From Candidatus Haladaptatiplasma halalkaliphilum (lineage in GTDB: Archaea; Thermoplasmatota; Thermoplasmata; Halarchaeoplasmatales; Halarchaeoplasmataceae): a stretch of 44,573 bases of DNA. The first letter of the stretch is position 1, and each line of letters begins with the position of its first letter. The stretch covers positions 1 through 44,573 of the forward strand of contig JAFDTY010000004.1 in NCBI GenBank assembly GCA_019594055.1. The letters run 5' to 3'. Position numbers and translations under genes: made by a program. Shown one piece after another: positions 17,950 to 26,123 of the stretch. The notes beneath the pieces are model-generated. The model was not told where the DNA came from. It saw only the letters and a program-made list of their open reading frames with translations, and did no database searches.

Positions 17950-18410
17950 TGGTCCCCCCCCTTGTATTCCCGGAGTACCTTTTTTACCTTGTTCCTGTCA
18001 AGATTACCGTGGGCCGTATCGTCTATCATTATCACCGGAGCCAGACTGCAACAACCCAGGCATGCTACCCGCTCCAGGGTGAACATGCCGTCTTTCGTGG
18101 TTTCCCCACTCTTTATTCCCAGCTCCGTCTCCATGGTTTCGTTTATCTTATCGGCACTCTTTACATGGCATGCCGTTCCATGACAAACCTTGATCATATG
18201 CTTTCCCAGGGGCTCGAACCTGAACTGTGCGTAAAAAGTTGAAACACCGTATACCCTGCTCACAGGCATATCCAGGTATTCCGCGATGGACTCCATCACT
18301 ACCCGGGGTAAATACCCGTATTCCTTCTGTGCCGCCTGCAGCAAGGGTATGAGTGAACTCGCCGCCGGAGGATACTTTTCCAACAAAATCTTTACTGTTT
18401 CATTATCCAT
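17946..18410 (-). CDS. NuoE-like thioredoxin-fold [2Fe-2S] subunit
   Basis: A 154-residue NuoE/HndA-type protein. The cluster ligands are CHGTACH (C-x4-C) near residue 75 and ACLGCC (C-x3-C) near residue 115, with the expected LAPVIMIDD following. It supplies the [2Fe-2S] cluster next to the NuoF flavin. The ATG at 18410 is chosen because GAGGTG ends five bases upstream. A GTG at 18416 is also in frame. It is the first gene of the nuoE-nuoF-nuoG-like operon, which probably continues into the archaeosine enzyme gene. Confidence 0.93.
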   Translation of the reverse strand: MDNETVKILLEKYPPAASSLIPLLQAAQKEYGYLPRVVMESIAEYLDMPVSRVYGVSTFYAQFRFEPLGKHMIKVCHGTACHVKSADKINETMETELGIKSGETTKDGMFTLERVACLGCCSLAPVIMIDDTAHGNLDRNKVKKVLREYKGGDQ

Positions 18411-18504
18411 ATCCACACCTCGTTGGATGCCCCCGGAGAAAAACTCGTACGGAAGAATGACCGTGTCCCTTGGGGTATCGCATCATGGTAGGTGGAATTT
18501 CGGA

Positions 18505-18516
18505 TATTTTATAAAG
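18505..18516. promoter_or_regulatory. Shared TATA region between NuoE-like operon and OB-fold gene
   Basis: TATTTTATAAAG reads as a TATA box on either strand. It lies about 95 bases before the NuoE-like start on the minus strand and about 65 bases before the OB-fold gene on the plus strand. Either or both may use it. Confidence 0.45.
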
Positions 18517-18578
18517 TTTTTCATGTGATCGACCCCGGGTTCCAAAAGGTTTTTTGCGGTGTGGTATCATAGGCATCC

Positions 18579-19055
18579 ATGAGTTCCGTGGACGAATGTT
18601 ACCATCTGGTGAAGGATATAATGGATAGGGAAGGATTCCTGGATAAGATAGAGGAGGGACGGGAACGCTACGGTGATCTACTGGACCAGGAGCTCCTGGC
18701 GAGACTCATTGTTGCCGGGGAAGGCAGGAATGAGGACCCTGCCAAAAAGATCGGGGAGCTGAGGACGGGAGAGAGCGCCACGGTCACCGGTATGGTGGTG
18801 GATCTGGGGGTCCTGCGCACCTTCAAACGGGGAGCGGCAAAGGGCAGGGTCAGGAACCTGCGTGTGGATGACGGCACCGGCTCGGTAAAACTGGTTTTAT
18901 GGGACGATGACGCGGACCGTGTGGGTGACGATATAGTGGAGGGCTGCACCGTCACCGTGGTCAACGGGTACGTGCAGGACAGGGGGTACGGCCTTCAGAT
19001 ATCTCCGGGCAAATGGGGGATGGTCAACCTTGAGATGGATGGGGAAAAGGATTAA
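18579..19055 (+). CDS. OB-fold nucleic-acid-binding protein (RPA-like)
   Basis: A 158-residue protein. Residues 1-50 are helical (VDECYHLVKDIMDREGFLDK), like the short helical domain seen ahead of archaeal RPA OB folds. Residues 58-150 form a single OB fold: ATVTGMVVDLGVLRTF, then VRNLRVDDGTGSVKLVLWDDDA, then VVNGYVQDRGYGLQIS. This resembles one OB domain of archaeal replication protein A. It has one OB fold and no zinc finger, so it is more likely an accessory single-strand DNA-binding protein or RPA-associated factor than the main RPA. It is upstream of a GINS subunit, which supports a replication context. Confidence 0.8.
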   Translation: MSSVDECYHLVKDIMDREGFLDKIEEGRERYGDLLDQELLARLIVAGEGRNEDPAKKIGELRTGESATVTGMVVDLGVLRTFKRGAAKGRVRNLRVDDGTGSVKLVLWDDDADRVGDDIVEGCTVTVVNGYVQDRGYGLQISPGKWGMVNLEMDGEKD

Positions 19056-19081
19056 TACCGTAAAGACGATTTGTGGTAAGT

Positions 19082-19297
19082 ATGAGCACTGAAGAGAAAA
19101 GCCCGGGATACATAGACATACTCATAGAATGTAACTTCTGCGGGGGACTCGTACCCGACGATTTCGAGTGTATCAAATGTGGTGCTGAACTATTGGAAGA
19201 TGATCCGGAAGCCGAGCTGATCTACGTATGCTCCGTTTGCAGGGCCGATGTGAACGAGGATGCCGCCTACTGCTCCGGCTGCGGAACCATATTCTGA
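19082..19297 (+). CDS. Double zinc-ribbon protein
   Basis: A 71-residue acidic protein with two CxxC...CxxC zinc ribbons: CNFC...CIKC (about residues 17-35) and CSVC...CSGC (about 48-67), ending GTIF. The ATG at 19082 is used, although a GTG at 19073 is in frame. No catalytic residues are visible. It lies between the OB-fold gene and GINS, 26 bases after the former, so cotranscription is likely. Zinc ribbons of this type usually mediate nucleic acid or protein binding. Confidence 0.8.
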   Translation: MSTEEKSPGYIDILIECNFCGGLVPDDFECIKCGAELLEDDPEAELIYVCSVCRADVNEDAAYCSGCGTIF

Positions 19298-19344
19298 TAC
19301 TCCTTTCCGAAAAGGATATTACGGGGCACGGGGATACGACGGGG

Positions 19345-20016
19345 ATGGCAGAAAAGATCTTCCAGCTACAGACACTGCTCAACGCACTAGAGGATGAAAA
19401 ATCGTCCAAGACACTGGGTCATCTGGAACCGGGTTTTTACCCGCAACTGAGGGAATACCTGAACGACCTGGAGGCGAGGATAGAGGACATGGGAGTATCC
19501 ACATCCGGCGATAACGAGAGGTTGCGAAGGGAGTTCATAAAGGCCAAGAACATAGCGGACAGGCTGTTCACACTGAGGATAAAGAAGATAGCACTATCGG
19601 CACTTCACCATTTCAGCGGTGTGGATAAGGTCAAACTGGATAAGATGACGGACAGGGAGAGCGAATTCTTCAACGACATGAAGGTACTCCTGAAGAACGT
19701 GAAGGAGGAGGTCTTCTACGGAGGATACCGTAGAAGTGCGCCCGAGGAGGATACCGACCAGGAGGTGCGGGTGGAGGAAAAGACGGTTGAGAAGGAGGCG
19801 CCGAAGAGCAAGTCACGGGAGAAGGAGGTCATCCCGGGCAAAAATGTCGATGTGGATGCGGGGGAGGTACTGATACACGTGATAGAGGATATGCCCGCCT
19901 TCATAGACATAGAGACCACATACGATCTGAAGAAGGAAGATGTGGTCACCCTCAGGGAGGATATCGCCAACGTGCTCATATCCAAGGGGAAGGCTAGAAA
20001 GGTGGTCCTTGATTGA
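19345..20016 (+). CDS. Archaeal GINS complex subunit (Gins51/Gins15 type)
   Basis: A 223-residue protein with the GINS A-then-B order. The helical A domain covers about residues 1-120 (LLNALEDEKSSKTLGHLEPG, RLRREFIKAKNIADRLFTLR). A charged linker follows (about 125-165, rich in Glu and Lys). The small B domain is at the C-terminus: LIHVIEDMPAFIDIETTYDL, KKEDVVTLREDIANVLISKG, KARKVVLD. The B-domain pattern is characteristic of archaeal Gins51. GINS joins MCM and Cdc45/GAN in the replicative helicase. The ATG at 19345 is chosen because longer versions would overlap the zinc-ribbon gene by 70 bases. It converges with rpl11, with two bases between stops. Confidence 0.88.
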   Translation: MAEKIFQLQTLLNALEDEKSSKTLGHLEPGFYPQLREYLNDLEARIEDMGVSTSGDNERLRREFIKAKNIADRLFTLRIKKIALSALHHFSGVDKVKLDKMTDRESEFFNDMKVLLKNVKEEVFYGGYRRSAPEEDTDQEVRVEEKTVEKEAPKSKSREKEVIPGKNVDVDAGEVLIHVIEDMPAFIDIETTYDLKKEDVVTLREDIANVLISKGKARKVVLD

Positions 20017-20018
20017 GG

Positions 20019-20498
20019 CTACTCGAATTGATGGTCGTATTCTCCCATATCCAGTGCCCTCTGGGCGTCTTGCGGTGACTTTCCATCAACTGTTATACCC
20101 ATGGACACACATGTACCCAATACCTCTTTTACCTTTGCCTTGAGTGTGTTGCCCAGCAGGTCGTCCGCCTTCATCTCGGCGATCTCCTTCGCCTGCGGTA
20201 TGCTGAGGTCGGCCACCTTGTGGCTCGACGGGCTGCCACTGCCCTTGGCTATACCCAGCTTTTCAAGTATAAGGGCCGATGTGGGGGGTATTCCCACCTT
20301 GATATCGTATTTCTTCGTGGTGGTGTCTATGTTTATGGTTACGGGAACCTTCATCCCCCTGAACTTTTCCGTTCTCTCGTTAACTGCATTGATGATATCC
20401 ATCATGTTCACCTGAAGGGGACCCAGTAACGGTCCCAGGGGCGGTCCGGCGCTGGCCGCTCCGCCATCAACAAGTGCCTCTATCGTCTCCGTTGGCAT
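20019..20498 (-). CDS. rpl11: Ribosomal protein L11
   Basis: A 159-residue archaeal L11. The N-terminal domain has IEALVDGGAASAGPPLGPLL and the C-terminal RNA-binding domain has GIAKGSGSPSSHKVADLSIP, followed by the family motif GTCVSMGITVDGKSP. L11 forms the ribosomal GTPase-associated centre with 23S rRNA and L10. It is the last gene of the ftsZ-secE-spt5-rpl11 operon. The L1, L10 and L12 genes that often follow L11 in archaea are not here, because the next gene is the convergent GINS. Confidence 0.96.
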   Translation of the reverse strand: MPTETIEALVDGGAASAGPPLGPLLGPLQVNMMDIINAVNERTEKFRGMKVPVTINIDTTTKKYDIKVGIPPTSALILEKLGIAKGSGSPSSHKVADLSIPQAKEIAEMKADDLLGNTLKAKVKEVLGTCVSMGITVDGKSPQDAQRALDMGEYDHQFE

Positions 20499-20517
20499 TT
20501 TTGTTCAACTCCTATCG

Positions 20518-21429
20518 TTATCTTTTCTTTTCTTTTTCCAGTACCCTCACATGGTCACCCCTGACCGTAACGGGTATGGGAACGGTGGCCTCGAATAGCT
20601 CCACGGTTATCTCATCGTTGGACGCGTCTATCTTGATCACCCTTGCCTTCTCGCTCTTGAAGGGACCCGCGGAGAGTTCGACGATGTCTCCCTCGGCGAT
20701 ACCCTCCACGGCGAGCTTGGGAGTCAGGAAGTGTTCTATCTCGTCTATGCTGCTCTCTCCCGCAACCACACCCCTCACCTTTCGCATACCGCCGATGGCC
20801 TCCTCTATCAGCACCGGGCTCATCACCTCCAGGAATATGTAACCCTTTACGGGTTTCGGGCTCAGTATGGAATATATACCGAGGTTCCGTCTTTTTGCCA
20901 TACCTGCGAGGTAATCCGCTATGTTCTTCTCCTGCCCTATCTGAGTCTTCACGGCGATGACCGTAGGCTTCGCCGTGGTTATCAATGTTATGGAATCGGA
21001 TAGGAACTGGTCCCTGATGGAGGTGGCGTCCATAACTATCTCGAATCGTTCACCGTAGATGGCCCCCGGCGGGGGGTTCACCGTGATCCGGACCTTCTCG
21101 TGTTTTCCGCTGGCCACGGAAAGCTCCATTGTGAAGGAATCGTCTCTGTCCGATGGTGTCTTCTCACCGTTAACGTAGGTATCCCAGACCATCTGGTTTT
21201 CACCTTCAGTGTTGTACAGGAACTTCAACACAAGCCTTATGTCCTGGTCCACCGAGGTCTCGTTTATGACCTTTACCTCGTAGGATGCGTCCTGTTTTGT
21301 GGATACCATCTCGTGCTTGCTGTTGGCGTCGAGACGGATACCACCGTATTTCTTTTCAACCTCGGGCTTGGCCTCTTCCTTCCGCTCCTTCCTTATCTCT
21401 TCCTCGATAAAATCCTCAAGTAGACCCAT
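20518..21429 (-). CDS. spt5: Transcription elongation factor Spt5 (NusG) with long N-terminal extension
   Basis: A 303-residue protein, twice the usual archaeal Spt5. The last 150 residues are standard: an NGN domain (TVIAVKTQIGQEKNIADYLA, KGYIFLEVMSP, VRGVVAG) and a KOW domain (IAEGDIVELSAGPFKSEKAR). In front lie about 150 residues. Residues 1-30 are charged and helical (DFIEEEIRKERKEEAKPEVE). Residues 45-145 look like one all-beta, immunoglobulin-like domain of the CARDB/APHP kind (ASYEVKVINETSVDQDIRLV, ELSVASGKHEKVRITVNPPP). ATG 21429 is preferred because GAGGTG lies eight bases upstream, and starts at 21435 and 21438 are in frame. Spt5-Spt4 binds the polymerase clamp and promotes elongation. 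The role of the added domain is unknown. Confidence 0.92.
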   Translation of the reverse strand: MGLLEDFIEEEIRKERKEEAKPEVEKKYGGIRLDANSKHEMVSTKQDASYEVKVINETSVDQDIRLVLKFLYNTEGENQMVWDTYVNGEKTPSDRDDSFTMELSVASGKHEKVRITVNPPPGAIYGERFEIVMDATSIRDQFLSDSITLITTAKPTVIAVKTQIGQEKNIADYLAGMAKRRNLGIYSILSPKPVKGYIFLEVMSPVLIEEAIGGMRKVRGVVAGESSIDEIEHFLTPKLAVEGIAEGDIVELSAGPFKSEKARVIKIDASNDEITVELFEATVPIPVTVRGDHVRVLEKEKKR

Positions 21430-21444
21430 TATCATCACACCTCG

Positions 21445-21678
21445 TCAGACATAAAAGGACAGATACTTGGGAACATTGGCGAAAAGCCAGTAGATAAGGA
21501 AACCGACGCCACCTATGAGCAAGATACCCAGGAGGCAGATGGAAATGGTCTTCTTGTACTCCTCGGAATCCGGCTTTCGTGCCATCTTCAGGATACGACC
21601 GTACTTGCCCTTTCCGATCCTGCCGGCCCTTTCCTCTATCCTTCGCTGTACCTTCCAGGTTCTCTCCAATATATCCAT
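21445..21678 (-). CDS. secE: Protein translocase subunit SecE (Sec61 gamma)
   Basis: A 77-residue single-pass membrane protein. It has an amphipathic basic helix with KMARKPDSEEYKKTISICLL, followed by one membrane segment (ICLLGILLIGGVGFLIYWLF), as in archaeal SecE/Sec61 gamma. GAGGTC precedes the ATG. Position between ftsZ and spt5 is the conserved archaeal order. Confidence 0.95.
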   Translation of the reverse strand: MDILERTWKVQRRIEERAGRIGKGKYGRILKMARKPDSEEYKKTISICLLGILLIGGVGFLIYWLFANVPKYLSFYV

Positions 21679-21688
21679 ATACCAGACC

Positions 21689-22792
21689 TCATGCGACCGT
21701 CTGTATCCCCTGTCTGCTCAGGGTAGATTCCCGGCCGAATATCTGTTTCGATTTCACACCGGTTATGACCACCATCACCCTCATTGATTTCTCGAGGGTG
21801 GGCTCCACCGAAGCACCCCAGATGATCCTTGCGTTATCGCCTATCTTGCTCTCAACTATCTCTGCCACCTTCTCTGCCTCGGATATGGTCATGTCATTGC
21901 CACCGACCACGTTAACAAGGGCCGCATTGGCTTGACTTATATCAACTTCCAGCAGAGGTGAGTTAATGGCCTCCTCTATGGCCTTCTCGGCCCTGTTCTC
22001 CGAATCGTCCTCGCCCATACCTATCATGGCAACCCCGGCACCTTCCATCACCGTCTTGAGATCGTTGAAGTCGAGGTTGACCAGTCCCGGCTTGGTGACT
22101 ATCTCCGTGATGCCCTTTATGGAGCGTGTGAGTACCTCGTCCGCCACCTTGAAGGCCTTGTTGATGGAAAGTCTCGGTACCAGCTCCAGCAACCTGTCGT
22201 TGGGTATGGTTATGACGGTATCCGCAACAGTTTTCAACCGTCCCAGCCCCCACTGGGCGTTCTCCATCCTCGAGCCGCCCTCGGCCTTGAAGGGGGTTGT
22301 GCATACGGCAACCGTCAGGGCTCCCTGGTTCTTGGCTATCTCCGCGATGACGGGTGCGGCACCGGTACCGGTACCTCCGCCGAGTCCGCAGGTGACGAAA
22401 ACCAGGTCGGTACCCTCCAGGAGGGCCGATATGTCTTCCCTCGCCTCATCGGCGGCTTCTGCACCCACCTGGGGCAGTGCACCTGCGCCCAGACCCCGGG
22501 TTTTTCTCTTCCCCAGCAGTATCTTCCTCTGTGCATGAACGGTGAGGAGATGCTGGGCATCGGTGTTCGCGGCTATCAGCTTGGCGCCAAGGATTCCTTC
22601 ATTGGACATCCTGTCAATGGTATTGGAGCCACCTCCACCCACACCGATTATCTTTATATCGGTCTTCAGGCTGGAAAGTATCTCCTGCAGTTCCAGGTCA
22701 TCGGCAGATAGGTCACGCACATCTCGTACCTTCTCTTCCCTAGGCCGGCGGGTCGTTGTACGTGATAGGGCTTCTTCCACAATCGAGTCCAT
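21689..22792 (-). CDS. ftsZ: Cell division GTPase FtsZ
   Basis: A 367-residue FtsZ of archaeal type. The nucleotide-binding start [17 protein letters not shown] is at about residue 48. The tubulin signature [12 protein letters not shown] is at about 136-147. The T7 loop [11 protein letters not shown] is present, and the C-terminal domain ends [20 protein letters not shown] 45-residue charged N-terminal extension is usual for archaeal FtsZ1. The ATG at 22792 is preceded by GGAG, and TTG at 22795 is in frame. It heads the ftsZ-secE-spt5-rpl11 operon, with a TATATATAG box near 22840. Confidence 0.97.
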   Translation of the reverse strand: MDSIVEEALSRTTTRRPREEKVRDVRDLSADDLELQEILSSLKTDIKIIGVGGGGSNTIDRMSNEGILGAKLIAANTDAQHLLTVHAQRKILLGKRKTRGLGAGALPQVGAEAADEAREDISALLEGTDLVFVTCGLGGGTGTGAAPVIAEIAKNQGALTVAVCTTPFKAEGGSRMENAQWGLGRLKTVADTVITIPNDRLLELVPRLSINKAFKVADEVLTRSIKGITEIVTKPGLVNLDFNDLKTVMEGAGVAMIGMGEDDSENRAEKAIEEAINSPLLEVDISQANAALVNVVGGNDMTISEAEKVAEIVESKIGDNARIIWGASVEPTLEKSMRVMVVITGVKSKQIFGRESTLSRQGIQTVA

Positions 22793-22838
22793 CAATATAC
22801 ACTCCGTAAATAATTATTCGATAACTGTAAACATTTAC

Positions 22839-22849
22839 CTATATATAAA
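22839..22849 (-). promoter_or_regulatory. TATA box of the ftsZ operon
   Basis: TATATATAGG on the minus strand lies about 50 bases before the ftsZ ATG and divergently from the alaS promoter. The transcript would have a leader of about 20-25 bases with the GGAG site. Confidence 0.5.
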
Positions 22850-22907
22850 ACATTTGCCCGCAAAATGTCAAAAACCGCCTTTTCAACGCCTTCCGGGTCC
22901 GACGAAT

Positions 22908-22918
22908 GTTTTATAAAT
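22908..22918 (+). promoter_or_regulatory. TATA box of alaS
   Basis: GTTTTATAAAT is centred about 24 bases before the ATG at 22937. This supports a leaderless alaS mRNA and argues against the longer frame that opens at 22865. Confidence 0.6.
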
Positions 22919-22936
22919 GAAAAGAGAATGGTTCCC

Positions 22937-25690
22937 ATGATGTTCAAGGAAGAGTACAATATCGACTTCTTCGAGGAAAGAGGATTCGTGCGAAAACGTT
23001 GCACGGGATGCGGCGAGGCTTTCTGGACCCTTGACGGAGAGATGGAAACGTGCCAGGACACACCCTGCACGAGATTCGATTTCATCGGTAGCCCGCCCAC
23101 CGACAGGCGGCTCACCGTTCCGGAGATGAGGAGATACTTTCTTGATTTTTTCAGCGAAAGGGGTCATGTACCCCTGGAGAGGTACCCCGTGGTCGCCAGA
23201 TGGAGGGATGATGTGTTTCTGGTCCACGCGAGCATCTACGATTTCCAGCCCCATGCCACCTCTGGCCTCGTTAAACCTCCGGCAAATCCACTGGTTATTT
23301 CACAACCCTGCATACGCATGCCCGACCTGGATGACGTGGGCCGTACGGGGAAGCACATGACCAGCTTCGAGATGATGGGACACCACGCCTTCAATTCCAG
23401 TGACGAGTACGTTTACTGGAAGGACGAAACGGTGAGGTACTGCCACGAGATGCTCGTGTCCCTGGGTGTGGACGAGGGGTTGATCGCCTACAAGGAACAC
23501 CCGTGGATAGGAGGGGGTAACGCCGGGCCGTCACTGGAGGTGAACGTTTGCGGACTGGAGATAGCCACACTGGTGTTCATGAACCTGGAAAGGCACCCCG
23601 AAGGTGAGGTCGAACTCGAGGGTGACAAGTATCGACCACTGGCCCTTAACGTGGTGGATACGGGATACGGTCTCGAACGCTGGGTGTGGATGTCAGACGG
23701 TGCCCCCACCATCTACGATTCCATATATCCCGACATAGTGCAATACATATGCGACGAGGCCGGTCTGGAGCACGACCTTGAAAGGGACGATCACAGGGTC
23801 ATGCTGGAGGAGTACACCAGGCTTGCGGGCACCTTGAAAAGGGATTTTACCCATAGGGGGCTCATGGACGAGCTGGTGGAGCGGCTCTCGGCCATGGGAT
23901 ACGAGACCCGTCGATCCGTTGCGGAGGAAAAACTCGGGGCGCTTAAATCCGTTTACACCATAGCCGACCACAGCAGGACCGTGGCCTTCATGCTATCCGA
24001 CGGTATAGTACCTTCCAACGTCGCCGAGGGTTACCTTGCCAGACTTATGATCCGGAGAACTCTGAGGCAGATAGCACGTCTGGGGGGCGATATATCGTTG
24101 AAGATGGTGGTCAAGAAACAGATGGAAAAATTCGGGGATATCATAGACACCTCCAAGGAAAAGGTTGTTTTCGAGATGCTGGACAGTGAGATCCGGGGTT
24201 ACGGGGAGACACTGGAACGGGGAAAGCGACTGGTCAAGCGCGCACTGGAAGGCTTGAAGGGAGACAATATCCCCTTGGAAAGCCTGATCGAATTCTACGA
24301 CACCCACGGGATACACCCCACGGTGGTACGGGATATGGCGGACGAGCTGGGCGTTTCGGTTGACATACCCGGGGACTTCAACGTACTTCTCGCCAGGATG
24401 CATGAAAGGACGGACATGCCGGTAGATGAGGAGGCGAGGGTTGATCACCACGTGCCGGATACGGAGATGTTGTACTACCAGGATCAACATTGTCGAACCT
24501 TCCATGCCGTCGTGCTACATTCACGTAACGGCGAGGTCATACTTGATGGGACGGGGTTCTACCCGGAGGGAGGGGGTCAGGAGGGCGATACGGGGGTGAT
24601 GGAGAGTGACGGACGTACCTTCAAGGTAATAAACGTGAGGAAGGAAGGGGGTGTTATCATACATGAAACCGAGGGAGACATACCCGTGGGGAAGACCGTT
24701 CAAGGCCGCATAGACGGGGAGAGGCGAGAGGCCATGACGAGGCATCACACCGCAACCCACATAATCATCAGCTGCGCACGGAGGGTCCTGGGGGACCACA
24801 TATGGCAGCGAGGTGCCCACAAAAGCCCCGAGAACGCCCGGTTGGACATATCCCATTACAAGCGTATCACCAGGGCGCAACTGAAGGAGATAGAGAGGAT
24901 GGCCAACGTGCTCGTACTCCGGGATATACCGGTTCACACGGAAAACCTTTCACGTGACGACGCCGAGGAGCGTTTCGGATTCGAACTTTACCAGGGAGGG
25001 GTTCCCGCCAGTGACGTGATACGGGTGGTCCACATCACCGATGTGCGGGACTACGACGCCCAGGCCTGCGGCGGAACCCATGTTGATCGTACGTCGGAGA
25101 TCGGGGCCATCAAGATACTGGGTTCCCAGAGGATACAGGACGGTGTCGAGCGCTTGACCTTCACCGCCGGTATGGCCGCCGTGGAATACGTACAGCACAT
25201 GGAGGACCTGCTGATAAAAACAGGTGATATTCTTTCAGTCGATATCGAGAGGGTACCGGAAACCGCCAGGCGCTTTTTCCGGGAGTGGAAGGACCGGGGC
25301 AAGGAACTGGAGAAACTAAAGGGGTACAGGGCCATGGCCATGGCCCACGAGCTGCTACCCGGAGAGGTGGAAAGAGATGTGGAGTTCGTTACCGCCGTGC
25401 TGGATGATATGGATACCCGGGAGATGCTGGCCCTGGCGGAAGATATCACATCCGGTGAAGGAAGGGTGGTGCTGCTGGCTTCCCTTTGCCATGGGGTGCA
25501 GTTGGTGTTTTCCAGAAGTGACGATGTTGATATTGACATGGGTGAGGTGTTGAGGGAAGCCGCAAAGGAGATCGGCGGGAGCGGGGGTGGTACCGGTAAG
25601 ACCGCCCAGGGTGGCGGTAAGGATGCCGAAGGTGTGGAAAGAGCCCTGGTGGCTGGTAAGAATGAGGCCCTGGCAAGGTTATTACCCTAA
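22937..25690 (+). CDS. alaS: Alanyl-tRNA synthetase, archaeal type
   Basis: About 917 residues. The archaeal start FKEEYNIDFFEERGFVRKRC leads into the N-terminal zinc segment CTGCGEAFWTLD...CQDTPC that bacterial enzymes lack. The class II core follows (HVPLERYPVVARWRDDVFLV, TSFEMMGHHAF, GPSLEVNVCGLEIATLVF). The editing domain has the zinc/hydrolysis motifs RHHTATHII and CGGTH. The C-terminus ends with the DHHA1-type glycine-rich tail (GGSGGGTGKTAQGGGKDAEG). It charges tRNA-Ala and clears mischarged Ser or Gly. The frame is open from 22865, but that stretch contains the TATA box, so translation starts at 22937 or 22940. Confidence 0.97.
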   Translation: MMFKEEYNIDFFEERGFVRKRCTGCGEAFWTLDGEMETCQDTPCTRFDFIGSPPTDRRLTVPEMRRYFLDFFSERGHVPLERYPVVARWRDDVFLVHASIYDFQPHATSGLVKPPANPLVISQPCIRMPDLDDVGRTGKHMTSFEMMGHHAFNSSDEYVYWKDETVRYCHEMLVSLGVDEGLIAYKEHPWIGGGNAGPSLEVNVCGLEIATLVFMNLERHPEGEVELEGDKYRPLALNVVDTGYGLERWVWMSDGAPTIYDSIYPDIVQYICDEAGLEHDLERDDHRVMLEEYTRLAGTLKRDFTHRGLMDELVERLSAMGYETRRSVAEEKLGALKSVYTIADHSRTVAFMLSDGIVPSNVAEGYLARLMIRRTLRQIARLGGDISLKMVVKKQMEKFGDIIDTSKEKVVFEMLDSEIRGYGETLERGKRLVKRALEGLKGDNIPLESLIEFYDTHGIHPTVVRDMADELGVSVDIPGDFNVLLARMHERTDMPVDEEARVDHHVPDTEMLYYQDQHCRTFHAVVLHSRNGEVILDGTGFYPEGGGQEGDTGVMESDGRTFKVINVRKEGGVIIHETEGDIPVGKTVQGRIDGERREAMTRHHTATHIIISCARRVLGDHIWQRGAHKSPENARLDISHYKRITRAQLKEIERMANVLVLRDIPVHTENLSRDDAEERFGFELYQGGVPASDVIRVVHITDVRDYDAQACGGTHVDRTSEIGAIKILGSQRIQDGVERLTFTAGMAAVEYVQHMEDLLIKTGDILSVDIERVPETARRFFREWKDRGKELEKLKGYRAMAMAHELLPGEVERDVEFVTAVLDDMDTREMLALAEDITSGEGRVVLLASLCHGVQLVFSRSDDVDIDMGEVLREAAKEIGGSGGGTGKTAQGGGKDAEGVERALVAGKNEALARLLP

Positions 25691-25696
25691 ATCTGT

Positions 25697-26119
25697 TTAT
25701 TCCGTATGATCGGCGTAACCCTCCTTTTCCATATCCTCTTCGGGGATGAACCTCAGTGACGCGGAGTTGATACAGTAACGTTTACCGGTGGGCGGGGGGC
25801 CGTCGTCGAAGAGGTGACCCAGGTGTGACCCGGCGTGTTTGCTCAACACCTCGGTCCTGCTATCCAACAGGCCTTTACGGGTTACTATGTTTTCCGGCAC
25901 CAGTGGTTTCGTGAAACTGGGCCAGCCCGAGCCCGAATCGTACTTATCCTTGGAGCTGAAGAGGGGCTCGCCGGAGACCACGTCGACGTAGATACCCTCA
26001 CGTTTGTTGTTCCAGTAACGGTTCCTGAAGGGGGGTTCGGTACCCCCGTGCTGGGTTACCTCGTACTGCTCGGGAGTTAGCTCCTTTTTCAGTTCTTCCC
26101 GGGAAGGTCTTTCGTACAT
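25697..26119 (-). CDS. msrB: Peptide-methionine (R)-S-oxide reductase MsrB
   Basis: A 140-residue MsrB. It has [32 protein letters not shown], and the catalytic [13 protein letters not shown] with Cys116. This is the only cysteine in the protein. The two zinc-binding CxxC pairs and a resolving cysteine are absent, so it is a zinc-free, single-Cys form that must be recycled by an external thiol. It reduces the R epimer of methionine sulfoxide. It is in a minus-strand cluster with a HAD hydrolase and msrA. Its stop converges with alaS six bases away. Confidence 0.93.
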   Translation of the reverse strand: MYERPSREELKKELTPEQYEVTQHGGTEPPFRNRYWNNKREGIYVDVVSGEPLFSSKDKYDSGSGWPSFTKPLVPENIVTRKGLLDSRTEVLSKHAGSHLGHLFDDGPPPTGKRYCINSASLRFIPEEDMEKEGYADHTE

Positions 26120-26123
26120 AGCA

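Noticed and set aside
19228-19344. Longer N-terminus for the GINS subunit
   Set aside because: It would overlap the zinc-ribbon gene and adds basic, non-homologous residues. The ATG at 19345 gives the family start.
22865-22936. Longer N-terminus for alanyl-tRNA synthetase
   Set aside because: It contains the TATA box, and the family begins at FKEEYNIDFF, just after the ATG at 22937/22940.
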